Below are positions 1 through 6,792 of a stretch of 10,735 nucleotides of DNA, piece by piece. Positions within the stretch are counted from its first letter, which is position 1; every line of letters begins with the position of its first letter. Below the pieces are notes generated by a model. It did no database searches. It saw only the letters and a list, made by a program, of their open reading frames with translations, and was not told where the DNA came from. The DNA is from Pseudomonadota bacterium (GTDB lineage: Bacteria > Pseudomonadota > Gammaproteobacteria > Burkholderiales > Burkholderiaceae_C), in the NCBI GenBank assembly GCA_023435325.1, contig JAEYRT010000145.1, positions 1 to 10,735 of the forward strand, in the 5' to 3' direction. The translations under genes and the position numbers were made by a program.

Positions 1-1981
1 CCAGCACCATGCCTTCGCTGATACCGAACTTCATCTTGCGCGGTGCCAGGTTGGCCACCATCACGGTCAGCTTGCCTTGCAGATCTTCAGGCTTGTACAT
101 GCTGGCGATGCCACTGAATACATTGCGCGTCTTGCCTTCGCCCACATCCAGCGTCAGCTGCAGCAGCTTGGTCGAGCCTTCGACGGGCTTGCACTCCACG
201 ATCTTGGCAATGCGCAGGTCGATCTTGGCAAAGTCGTCAATCGTGATCGTGGGGGCGATTTCTTCGCCGCCGGGCTTGGGTGCTTCGACCACAGGGGCTG
301 CTGGTGGCTCAAACAGCGCGTCCAGCTGCTCGATCACCACGCGCTGCATCAGGTGTTCATACTTGCCAATTGCGTGGCCAGCGCCCAGCAGGGTGTCAGC
401 ATCGGCAAATTGCAACTCGCCTACCTTCAGGAAGGTTTCCACTTGTGCAGCGACTGCAGGCAGCATGGGTTTGAGGTACACGGTCAGCAGGCGGAAGGCT
501 TCGATACAGGTCGAGCACACATCCTGCAGGCGTGCATCCATGCCTTCTTGCTTGGCCAGCTCCCAGGGCTTGTTGGCATCCACATAGCTGTTGACCTTGT
601 CGCACAGCAGCATGATTTCGCGGGCGGCGCGGGCGGTGTCGCGGTTTTCGTAAGCGGCAACGATGGCATCCTTTTGCGCGCGCAGCGCCGCCAGCAGGGC
701 TTGGCCGTCTTCGGAGACTTGGCCCAGCTTGCCCTCAAAGCGCTTGAAGATAAAGCCTGCCGCACGTGAGGCGATGTTCACGTACTTGCCGATCAGGTCG
801 GAGTTCACGCGCAGCATGAAGTCTTCGGCAGTGAAGTCGATGTCTTCGTTCTTGCCGTTGAGCTTGGCGCCCAGGTAGTAGCGCAGCCACTCGGGGTTCA
901 TCTTCAGTGCCAGGTACTTCAGCGGGTCCAGGCCCGTGCCGCGGCTCTTGCTCATCTTCTCGCCGTTGTTCACGGTCAGGAAACCGTGCACGCAGATCTT
1001 GGTGGGCGTCTTGCGGCCGCTGAACTTGAGCATCGCAGGCCAGAACAGCGTGTGGAAAGTCACGATGTCCTTGCCGATGAAGTGGTACTGCTCCAGGTTC
1101 GGGTCAGCCATGTAGGCGTCGAAATCCTCGCCGCGCTGATTGAGCAGGTTCTTCAGGGACGCCAGGTAGCCCACAGGCGCATCCAGCCACACATAGAAGT
1201 ACTTGCCGGGTGCATCGGGAATCTCGATGCCGAAGTAAGGCGCGTCACGGCTGATGTCCCAGTCGTCCAGGCCCTCGCTGGTCGAACCATCGGGGTTGGT
1301 GCGCACGCCAAACCATTCTTTCACCTTGGCGGCCACTTCGGGCTGCACGTGCAGGCCGTTTTGCGTCCATTCCCTGAGGAATTCCACAGCGCGTGGGTCG
1401 GAGAGCTTGAAGAAAAAGTGCTCGGAGGTGCGCAGTTCAGGTTTGGCGCCGGACAGGGCAGAGAACGGATTGATCAGGTCAGTGGGTGCATACACCGCGC
1501 CACAGGCTTCGCAGTTGTCGCCATATTGGTCCTTGGCGTGGCACTTGGGGCACTCGCCCTTGATGAAACGGTCAGGCAGGAACATGTTCTTCTCGGGGTC
1601 GAAGAACTGCTCGATGGTGCGGGTTTCAATGAAGCCGGCGGCCTTCAAATCCAAATAAATCTGCTTGCTCAGTTCGTGGTTCTCGGGGCTGTCGGTATTG
1701 CTCCAGTTGTCAAAAGCAATGTGAAAGCCATCCAAGTACTGCTTGCGGCCGGCCGCAATGTCAGCCACGAACTGCTGGGGTGTCTTGCCGGCTTTTTCAG
1801 CGGCAATCATGATGGGCGCGCCATGGGCGTCGTCCGCGCCCACGAAGTTCACCTGATTGCCCTGCATTCGCTGCGCACGCACCCAGGTGTCGGCCTGGAT
1901 GTATTCCATGATGTGGCCGATGTGGAAGTTGCCGTTGGCATACGGCAGTGCGGTGGTGGCGAAAATCTTGCGTTGGGACAT
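1..1981 (-). CDS. metG: Methionyl-tRNA synthetase (MetG), 3' end cut by the window
   Basis: Cytoplasmic class I aminoacyl-tRNA synthetase that charges tRNA-Met (initiator and elongator) with methionine using ATP. The gene reads leftward from the ATG at 1981-1979 and is open to the window edge: 660 complete codons are visible and, judging from family length, roughly 20-30 residues are missing. Visible motifs: HIGH signature at residues 20-23 in a Rossmann catalytic domain; a zinc knuckle with paired cysteines at 144/147 and 157/160 (two CxxC pairs); KMSKS loop at 342-346 (bases 944-958); then the helical anticodon-binding region; and from about residue 578 a C-terminal EMAPII/Arc1p-like tRNA-binding OB domain, which promotes dimerisation in E. 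coli-type enzymes. The start is supported by a purine-rich GAGAAGAG (complement of 1986-1993) five bases upstream and by the family N-terminus. A nuclease-like gene lies upstream on the same strand, but 239 bases of structured sequence separate them, so metG probably has its own promoter. Confidence 0.98.
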   Translation of the reverse strand, partial: MSQRKIFATTALPYANGNFHIGHIMEYIQADTWVRAQRMQGNQVNFVGADDAHGAPIMIAAEKAGKTPQQFVADIAAGRKQYLDGFHIAFDNWSNTDSPENHELSKQIYLDLKAAGFIETRTIEQFFDPEKNMFLPDRFIKGECPKCHAKDQYGDNCEACGAVYAPTDLINPFSALSGAKPELRTSEHFFFKLSDPRAVEFLREWTQNGLHVQPEVAAKVKEWFGVRTNPDGSTSEGLDDWDISRDAPYFGIEIPDAPGKYFYVWLDAPVGYLASLKNLLNQRGEDFDAYMADPNLEQYHFIGKDIVTFHTLFWPAMLKFSGRKTPTKICVHGFLTVNNGEKMSKSRGTGLDPLKYLALKMNPEWLRYYLGAKLNGKNEDIDFTAEDFMLRVNSDLIGKYVNIASRAAGFIFKRFEGKLGQVSEDGQALLAALRAQKDAIVAAYENRDTARAAREIMLLCDKVNSYVDANKPWELAKQEGMDARLQDVCSTCIEAFRLLTVYLKPMLPAVAAQVETFLKVGELQFADADTLLGAGHAIGKYEHLMQRVVIEQLDALFEPPAAPVVEAPKPGGEEIAPTITIDDFAKIDLRIAKIVECKPVEGSTKLLQLTLDVGEGKTRNVFSGIASMYKPEDLQGKLTVMVANLAPRKMKFGISEGMVL

Positions 1982-2018
1982 GAGGCTCTTCTCGTTGGGC
2001 TAGGGAAAGCAACCGGCG

Positions 2019-2024
2019 ATTTTA
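2019..2024 (-). promoter_or_regulatory. Possible -10 element for metG
   Basis: On the minus strand these bases read TAAAAT, one mismatch from TATAAT, about 38 bases upstream of the metG start codon. That would give a leader of roughly 30 bases. The matching -35 position 17 bases upstream reads GCTGCG, which is poor, so this is a weak candidate only. Confidence 0.2.
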
Positions 2025-2095
2025 AAGCCGGGACCACGTCGCGCAGCGAATGCGGGCTTGGCCCCGGTGTGCAGGGAGTGTACGTTTGCAAAAAA

Positions 2096-2175
2096 GGAGC
2101 GGCCAGCGCTTGCCTACATTGGTTTTCAGAAAGTTTTATATCTGAAACCTTTGTAGAGAAAGCATTGAATGCTCC
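2096..2175. repeat. Palindromic intergenic repeat, copy 1 (metG leader side)
   Basis: An 80-base imperfect palindrome. From the outside in, GGAGC 2096-2100 pairs with GCTCC 2171-2175; CGCTT-type bases 2108-2111 pair with 2160-2163; CTACA 2114-2118 pairs with TGTAG 2152-2156; GG 2121-2122 pairs with CC 2148-2149; TTTCAGA 2124-2130 pairs with TCTGAAA 2141-2147. The loop is the ten bases 2131-2140. It aligns base for base, without gaps, to 9322-9401, in the same orientation (46 of 80 identical by hand count, concentrated in blocks). The shared blocks are CAGCGCTTG (2104-2112), GGTTTTCAGA (2121-2130), TCTG (2141-2144) and AAGC (2160-2163). There is no T-tract after the stem in the metG direction, so it does not look like a canonical terminator. 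I interpret it as a member of a dispersed intergenic repeat family. Confidence 0.75.
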
Positions 2176-2188
2176 TTTATTGAATTAA

Positions 2189-2211
2189 GCATGCCAATGC
2201 ATAGGGCATGC
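2189..2211 (-). terminator. Hairpin just after the nuclease-like gene, possible weak terminator
   Basis: GCATGCC (2189-2195) and GGCATGC (2205-2211) form a perfect 7-bp stem with a 9-base loop, ten bases beyond the stop codon of the minus-strand gene at 2221-2805. On that strand the stem is followed by TTAATTCAATAAA, a broken rather than continuous T-run. The position suits a terminator; the tail argues for only a weak one, or simply for a protein-binding palindrome. Confidence 0.35.
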
Positions 2212-2220
2212 ATGCTGCGC

Positions 2221-2805
2221 TTAAGGCTGTTGCATCAGTGGCTTTTGCAGCAGTGTTGCCAGCGTCAAGCCGCTGAGCACGGCCATGTTCTGCTCATCGG
2301 CAAAGCGCTGGGCCGTGTCCTGCAAAGGCGCAATGCAGATATAGGCGCATGCATCGGCGCCTTGCTTGTCCATGGCTTGCTGCAGCGCGCGCAATGGCTC
2401 TACGCCATGGGTTGCTGCTTTCCAGCGCTTGGCGCTGGCCAGAGTGGTTTTGCCCTGGCGGCGTAGCACAAAGTCAAACGCTGCGTCCTTGCTGCGCTGC
2501 ACTTCATAGCCTTCCACTTGCCAGGCGCGCTCGAGGTGGCTGGCAAATTCGCTCCAGTTCTTGCTGGCGGCATCTTCGAGCAAGGCTTGCTGCTGGGCAG
2601 GCGTGGGCTGGTCGTACTGGCGCACAAAAGCGATAAAGCCCAGTGCCCAGAATGGCAGCGAGCCCAGAATGGCCACCATCTTGTAGGGCTGGGGCACCAA
2701 GGCGGCGGCCAGCAGGGCCCAGCCCGCACCGACCAGGAAGCTGATCCACCAGCGCGAGCGCAGCAAGATGGCAAACAGGGAGTTTTCGGCCATTTTGAAT
2801 TTCAT
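2221..2805 (-). CDS. Small membrane-anchored protein with Mrr-like (PD-(D/E)xK) nuclease fold
   Basis: A 194-residue protein. Residues about 20-38 and 42-62 are two hydrophobic segments likely to form a membrane hairpin, followed by a soluble domain from about 65. That domain resembles the Mrr/PF04471 restriction-endonuclease-like fold: a short helix region ending in GYEVQ (99-103), an acidic residue in a hydrophobic strand (D111 in AFDFVL), a second strand ending in a lysine followed by RW (K126-R127-W128), a conserved glycine (G134, GVEPLRAL), then a strand and helix pattern ending in LSGLTLATLL. Mrr-type enzymes usually carry E or Q two residues before the catalytic lysine; here it is S124, so cleavage activity is uncertain. 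No methyltransferase or specificity gene is nearby, so this is not a recognisable restriction-modification system. It lies upstream of metG on the same strand and divergent from mrp. The start may be the ATG at 2805 or the in-frame ATG four codons later; neither has a strong ribosome site. Substrate and role are unknown. Confidence 0.85.
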   Translation of the reverse strand: MKFKMAENSLFAILLRSRWWISFLVGAGWALLAAALVPQPYKMVAILGSLPFWALGFIAFVRQYDQPTPAQQQALLEDAASKNWSEFASHLERAWQVEGYEVQRSKDAAFDFVLRRQGKTTLASAKRWKAATHGVEPLRALQQAMDKQGADACAYICIAPLQDTAQRFADEQNMAVLSGLTLATLLQKPLMQQP

Positions 2806-2947
2806 GGCGTGCAGATCTTTCTCGAGGGGGAAACAAGCCTTGCAGCTAAGGGGGAAGGGCCCGCTGCCGGCATGGATTGAAGGGCTTAGATAGACTTTAG
2901 GGCTCTGATTTTCTCAGACACTATCTAACCATAAGTACTACAGCGAC
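2806..2947. promoter_or_regulatory. Divergent intergenic region between the nuclease-like gene and mrp
   Basis: This 142-base gap must hold the start signals for two divergent genes. Its notable content is a nested inverted repeat: outer 8-base arms TTAGATAG (2886-2893) and CTATCTAA (2921-2928) around inner 5-base arms TCTGA (2904-2908) and TCAGA (2914-2918). The sequence is AT-rich compared with the flanking genes. I could not identify a convincing -35/-10 pair on either strand, and mrp has no clear Shine-Dalgarno sequence before its ATG at 2948. Confidence 0.5.
2886..2928. repeat. Nested inverted repeat upstream of mrp
   Basis: Perfect 8-bp outer arms (2886-2893, 2921-2928) enclose a perfect 5-bp inner hairpin with a 5-base loop (2904-2908, 2914-2918). 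It ends 19 bases before the mrp start codon. It could be an operator for a dimeric regulator controlling one or both divergent genes, or a structured mRNA leader. It has no G/C-rich stem plus T-tract, so it is not an ordinary terminator. Confidence 0.5.
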
Positions 2948-4042
2948 ATGTCTCTGACCGAACAAGGCTTGTTGGCCGCGCTGGCCAATGTCATCGATCC
3001 CCATACAGGCAAGGATTTTGTAAGCACGCGCGCCGTGCGCAATGTGCAAATCAGCGGCGGAGATGTGGCGTTCGACGTGGAATTGGGCTATCCGGCCAAA
3101 AGCGTCATCCCCGAGTTCCGCAAACAGCTGATTGCAGCAGCCAAGACCCTGCCCGGCGTGGACAACGTGTCTGCCAATGTCTACACCAAGGTGCAGTCGC
3201 ACGCGGTGCAGCGTGGCGTGCAGTTGCTGCCTGGCGTGAAGAACATCATCGCCGTGGCCTCGGGCAAGGGTGGTGTGGGCAAGTCCACCACCACGGCCAA
3301 CCTGGCGCTGGCGCTGGCGGCGGAAGGCGCACGTGTGGGCGTGCTGGATGCCGACATCTACGGCCCCAGCGTGCCCATGATGTTTGGTGTCAACGGCAAG
3401 CCCGAGAGCAGCGACGGCAAGACCATGGAGCCGCTGGAGAACTACGGCGTGCAGCTGATGTCCATCGGCCTGCTGCTGAACAACCCCAACGAAGCCATGA
3501 TCTGGCGCGGCCCCATGGCCACGCAGGCGTTGGAGCAGATGCTGCGCACCACCAACTGGAAGGATCTGGATTACCTCGTGATCGACCTGCCACCCGGCAC
3601 GGGCGACATTCAGCTGACGCTGAGCCAGAAGGTGCCCATGACCGGCTCCGTGATCGTGACCACCCCCCAGGACATCGCTTTGCTGGATGCGCGCAAGGGC
3701 ATCAAGATGTTCGAGAAGGTGGGTGTGCCCATCCTGGGCCTGGTGGAAAACATGGCCATGCACGTGTGCACCAACTGTGGCCACGTGGAGCACATCTTTG
3801 GTCAGGACGGCGGCAAGAACCTGGCTGCAGAATGGGGCATGGATTTCCTGGGTTCGCTGCCCTTGTCCATGCAAATCCGCGAGCAGGCCGACAGCGGCAA
3901 GCCCACCGTGGTGGCGGCCCCTGACAGCGAGGCTGCGCAGATCTACAAGAAGCTGGCCCGCGATGTGGCGGTGAAGATTGCCAACAAGGCCAAGGATTTC
4001 TCCAGCAAGTTCCCCACCATCACCATCAGCCAGAACACCTGA
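2948..4042 (+). CDS. apbC: Mrp/ApbC iron-sulfur cluster carrier ATPase
   Basis: A 364-residue cytosolic P-loop protein of the Mrp/NBP35 family (also named mrp), which binds a labile Fe-S cluster and delivers it to apo-proteins, with ATP hydrolysis required in vivo. Residues about 5-80 form the MIP18/DUF59 domain often fused to the N-terminus of bacterial Mrp. The deviant Walker A motif GKGGVGKST is at 106-114, switch-type residues lie around DADIYGPS (134-141), and the Walker B region DYLVIDLPPGTGD is at 208-220. The CxxC pair expected to bridge the cluster across the dimer is C274/C277 in the MHVCTNCGHVEHIFG region. Length and motif order are normal for full-length bacterial Mrp, so the gene looks intact. 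It is divergent from the nuclease-like gene and metG; mrp next to metG is also the arrangement in E. coli. A strong terminator follows 51 bases after the stop, so it is probably transcribed alone. The ATG at 2948 fits the family N-terminus but has no clear ribosome-binding site. Confidence 0.97.
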   Translation: MSLTEQGLLAALANVIDPHTGKDFVSTRAVRNVQISGGDVAFDVELGYPAKSVIPEFRKQLIAAAKTLPGVDNVSANVYTKVQSHAVQRGVQLLPGVKNIIAVASGKGGVGKSTTTANLALALAAEGARVGVLDADIYGPSVPMMFGVNGKPESSDGKTMEPLENYGVQLMSIGLLLNNPNEAMIWRGPMATQALEQMLRTTNWKDLDYLVIDLPPGTGDIQLTLSQKVPMTGSVIVTTPQDIALLDARKGIKMFEKVGVPILGLVENMAMHVCTNCGHVEHIFGQDGGKNLAAEWGMDFLGSLPLSMQIREQADSGKPTVVAAPDSEAAQIYKKLARDVAVKIANKAKDFSSKFPTITISQNT

Positions 4043-4093
4043 GGCGGTGCGGTGCCAGGGGCACTGCCAGCAATCATTTGAAACTGAGACAAA

Positions 4094-4123
4094 GCGCCCC
4101 GGCCCTACCGGGGCGCGTTTTTT
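4094..4123 (+). terminator. Strong rho-independent terminator after mrp
   Basis: GCGCCCCGG (4094-4102) and CCGGGGCGC (4108-4116) form a perfect 9-bp G/C stem around a 5-base loop, followed by G and six consecutive T (4118-4123). This is a textbook intrinsic terminator on the plus strand. It should separate mrp from the penicillin-binding protein gene, whose longest possible reading frame begins only ten bases later. Confidence 0.93.
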
Positions 4124-4177
4124 GCGGCATGCTTGTCGGGTTGTGTGAATGCACCTGTCGCGCAGGTGCTGCAAATC

Positions 4178-6718
4178 GTGCCAGAACAAGAACCTGAACT
4201 TCTCTCCCGTTGGGTTGCCTGGATGCAAGGCTTGCGCAAAGCCATGCAGCCCCGTGCGCGCATGCAGGCCGTGCTGCAGCACACCCGTGCTCTAGGTCGG
4301 CGCCTGCGGGCCTGGCGCTGGCAATGGCTGGTGGCGCTGCCGGCAGCGGGCCTGCTGTATGTGCTGCTGCTCATCCCTTTCACGCCAGCCATCAGCGACA
4401 TCCGCAAAGCCAAACTGGAGCAGCCCGCCCGTGTGCTGTCGGCCGATGGCAGGGAAATCGCCATCTTCAAGCGCAGCAATCGCCAGTGGGTGGAGCTGGA
4501 ACAGGTGTCGCCTCACGTGATTCAGGCGCTGATCGCCACAGAGGACCACCGTTTTTATGAACACCATGGCATGGACTGGTGGCGTACGGCGGGGGCAGTG
4601 GTGCACACGCTGCGCGGAGACATGCAAGGCGGCTCCACCTTGACGCAGCAGCTGGCGCGCAATCTCTATCCCGAAGCCATTGGCCGTGCGGCGAGCTTGA
4701 ACCGCAAGCTCAAAGAGGCCATCACGGCTTTCAAGATCGAGTGGCTCTACAGCAAGGACGAGATCCTGGAGACCTATCTCAACACCGTGCCGTTCCTGTA
4801 CAACGCATGGGGCATTGAAATGGCTGCGCGGACCTATTTTGACAAGTCCGCAGCCAGGCTTTCCGTGATTGAGGCCGCCACCCTGGTCGGCATGCTCAAG
4901 GGGACGAGCTACTACAACCCGGTGCGCAATCCCGAGCGTGCCGTGGCGCGGCGCAACACGGTGCTGGCGCAGATGCTCAAGCATGGCGAGCTGACCGACA
5001 AGGAATTCCAGCAGCTGAAAAAGCGTCCCTTGCGTCTGAATTTCGAGCGCCAGGAAGTGCCGGTCGGCATGGCTCCGCACTTTGCCCAGCAGGTGCGCAA
5101 ATGGCTGATCGATTGGGCCGATAGTCAGGACTACAACATCTACACCGACGGTTTGGTGGTGCACACCACGCTGGATGCGCGCCTGCAAACCCAGGCCCTG
5201 CAGGCCGTGCGCAGCCACACCCAGGCATTGCAGGCGATCGCCGATACCAACTGGAGCAAACGCGATGGCTGGCACGCCGACAACCCGCTGGTGCACAGCC
5301 TGGTGCGTGAGTCTGCGGCCTATGCCTCTTTGCGTGAAAAAGGTCAGTCAGCGTCAACGGCGCTGAAGACGCTGCTGCAAGACAAGGACTTCATGCAGCA
5401 GTTGCGCAAGCGCAAGACGCGCATTGAAGCCGGGTTTGTGGCCATGGAGCCAGCCACCGCTGCCATCCGCGCCTGGGTGGGCAGTCGCCACTTTGCCACC
5501 GATGCGTTTGACCATGTGCAGCAGGCGCGCCGCCAGCCCGGCTCCACCTTCAAGCCGTTTGTCTATGGCGCAGCGTTGCAGGCCGGTGCCTCGGCCGAGG
5601 ATACGCGCGTGGACGAGGTCGTGAACATCGTGCTGGATGGTGGCGAAGTCTGGAGTCCCAGCGATGCGGGTGCCCCAACGGGCAAACCCATGTCGCTGCG
5701 CGATGCGCTGGCATATTCCAAAAACACGATTGCCGCCCAGCTGGTGCAGCAAGTGGGCCCGGACAAGGTGGCGCATCTGGCGCGTGACCTGGGCGTGCGC
5801 GCCAGTCCGCTGGAGCAAGTGCCCGCTCTGGCACTGGGTGCCAGCCCCGTGAGTCTGCTGGAAATGACCAATGCCTATGGCAGCCTGGTGCGTGGCGGGC
5901 AGTACCGTTCGCCCTATCTGGTCACGCGGATTGAAGACCGCAATGGCCAGGTGCTGGCCGAGTTTGCACCGCACCCGGCGCAAAGCGTGATGGAGGCGCA
6001 GGACAGCTATGCATTGCTGGACATGTTGCGTGATGTGGTGGACAAGGGGACGGGCCGCGCCATTCGACAGCGCTTTGGCATTCAAGGCGATGTGGCAGGC
6101 AAAACCGGCACCACGCAGAACAATGCTGATGGCTGGTTCATTCTGATGCACCCCCAGCTGGTCAGTGGCGCCTGGGTGGGGTTCAACGATGCGCGCATCA
6201 CGCTGCGCAGCGATTACTGGGGCCAGGGCGCCCGCAGCGCCTTGCCGGTGGTGGGTGACTTCACTTCACGTGCCTTGCGCAACCAGGCATTGGAGCGCAC
6301 GGCCCGTTTTGTGGAGCCTGAAAACTCGCAATGGTGGCCAGCGTTTGCCGACGGTGTGCGCCAGCAGGTGGGCAGCTGGTGGGGGCAGATGGCTGCGACC
6401 GCGGCACCGCAGGAGCGCACTGAGCCCGCTGCGCGATCGGCCACGCCCTCCAGGGCACAACCCACGCCAGCATCCATCAGCAAGCCTTCTGTGCCTGCAG
6501 CAGCCTCCGACCAGGCGCCAACGCAGCCGGAAGAGGAGATCGAAGAATCCATCCCTTCGTTGCCCGCACCGCGGACATCACCGGCGCCAGCGCCTGCCCA
6601 AGATGCACTCGATGCCTGGCTGCAAAACTGGGCCGATGCTGAATCAGATGCTGCACCAGCCGTCGATTACGAACGCCAGCCACCTGCGGTCTGGGGCTTG
6701 CCTGTGCAGCAGCGCTAA
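4178..6718 (+). CDS. Class A penicillin-binding protein (bifunctional transglycosylase/transpeptidase)
   Basis: Inner-membrane peptidoglycan synthase: it polymerises lipid II into glycan strands and cross-links stem peptides in the periplasm. Residue numbers here count from the GTG at 4178. A basic cytoplasmic tail is followed by one membrane anchor at about 50-66. The GT51 transglycosylase domain follows, with catalytic E122 in EDHRFYEHHGMD, the GGSTLTQQLARN motif from 151, and E188 in the KIEWLYSKDEILETYLN block. The transpeptidase domain carries all three penicillin-binding motifs: STFK at 456-459 (S456 nucleophile), SKN at 514-516 and KTGT at 642-645. Beyond about 735 comes a Pro/Ala/Ser-rich, then acidic tail. 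The start is uncertain: the frame opens at TTG 4133, GTG 4178 has AGGTG nine bases upstream, and ATG 4223 and 4244 are also possible; all keep the anchor. It resembles PBP1a-type proteins but without a recognisable OB/ODD insert, so I give no symbol. It is preceded by the mrp terminator and followed 74 bases later by a permease gene. Confidence 0.93.
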   Translation: MPEQEPELLSRWVAWMQGLRKAMQPRARMQAVLQHTRALGRRLRAWRWQWLVALPAAGLLYVLLLIPFTPAISDIRKAKLEQPARVLSADGREIAIFKRSNRQWVELEQVSPHVIQALIATEDHRFYEHHGMDWWRTAGAVVHTLRGDMQGGSTLTQQLARNLYPEAIGRAASLNRKLKEAITAFKIEWLYSKDEILETYLNTVPFLYNAWGIEMAARTYFDKSAARLSVIEAATLVGMLKGTSYYNPVRNPERAVARRNTVLAQMLKHGELTDKEFQQLKKRPLRLNFERQEVPVGMAPHFAQQVRKWLIDWADSQDYNIYTDGLVVHTTLDARLQTQALQAVRSHTQALQAIADTNWSKRDGWHADNPLVHSLVRESAAYASLREKGQSASTALKTLLQDKDFMQQLRKRKTRIEAGFVAMEPATAAIRAWVGSRHFATDAFDHVQQARRQPGSTFKPFVYGAALQAGASAEDTRVDEVVNIVLDGGEVWSPSDAGAPTGKPMSLRDALAYSKNTIAAQLVQQVGPDKVAHLARDLGVRASPLEQVPALALGASPVSLLEMTNAYGSLVRGGQYRSPYLVTRIEDRNGQVLAEFAPHPAQSVMEAQDSYALLDMLRDVVDKGTGRAIRQRFGIQGDVAGKTGTTQNNADGWFILMHPQLVSGAWVGFNDARITLRSDYWGQGARSALPVVGDFTSRALRNQALERTARFVEPENSQWWPAFADGVRQQVGSWWGQMAATAAPQERTEPAARSATPSRAQPTPASISKPSVPAAASDQAPTQPEEEIEESIPSLPAPRTSPAPAPAQDALDAWLQNWADAESDAAPAVDYERQPPAVWGLPVQQR

Positions 6719-6792
6719 ATCCGTTAAATCCTGGCGTGGCTGCCTGGAATCAGCGGCATGTATGCCGGTGATGATCGGTTAATGTCACTCCC
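6719..6792 (+). other. Short gap between the PBP and permease genes
   Basis: These 74 bases contain a small palindrome, CGGCA (6754-6758) with TGCCG (6763-6767), loop TGTA, without a T-tract. I see no convincing promoter or terminator. The two flanking genes may therefore be co-transcribed, but the sequence does not prove it. Confidence 0.4.

Larger units (their letters stand above)
1982..2220. other. Structured, AT-richer intergenic region upstream of metG
   Basis: This 239-base gap separates metG from the nuclease-like gene; both are on the minus strand. It holds, in metG reading direction, a hairpin just after the nuclease stop (2189-2211), an 80-base palindromic repeat (2096-2175), and a small stem CCGGC/GCCGG (2013-2017 with 2027-2031, 9-base loop) about 30 bases before the metG start. 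Inside that loop the minus strand reads TAAAAT (complement of 2019-2024), five of six matches to a sigma-70 -10 box, but I see no good -35 hexamer at standard spacing. A second minus-strand A/T string, TATAAA, sits in the loop of the 80-base palindrome. No tRNA or other known RNA is recognised, and no open frame here looks coding. Confidence 0.6.

Noticed and set aside
986..2188. Open frame of 400 codons on the plus strand
   Set aside because: Antisense to metG, whose HIGH, zinc-knuckle and KMSKS motifs are unambiguous. The frame also runs through the palindromic repeat.
2427..2440. Possible third copy of the repeat (CAGCGCTTG inside the nuclease-like gene)
   Set aside because: Only the nine-base block is shared. 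GGTTTTCAGA and the palindrome are absent, and the bases are coding.
2221..2805. A restriction-modification or defence island
   Set aside because: Only the nuclease-like domain is present. There is no methyltransferase, specificity subunit, integrase or other defence gene nearby, and the flanking genes are core functions.
2921..4282. Open frame of 453 codons on the minus strand
   Set aside because: Antisense to mrp, it runs through the intrinsic terminator and has a His/Gly/Leu-rich composition. It is a shadow of the real gene.
6754..6767. Terminator between the PBP and permease genes
   Set aside because: The palindrome has only a 5-bp stem and no following T-tract.
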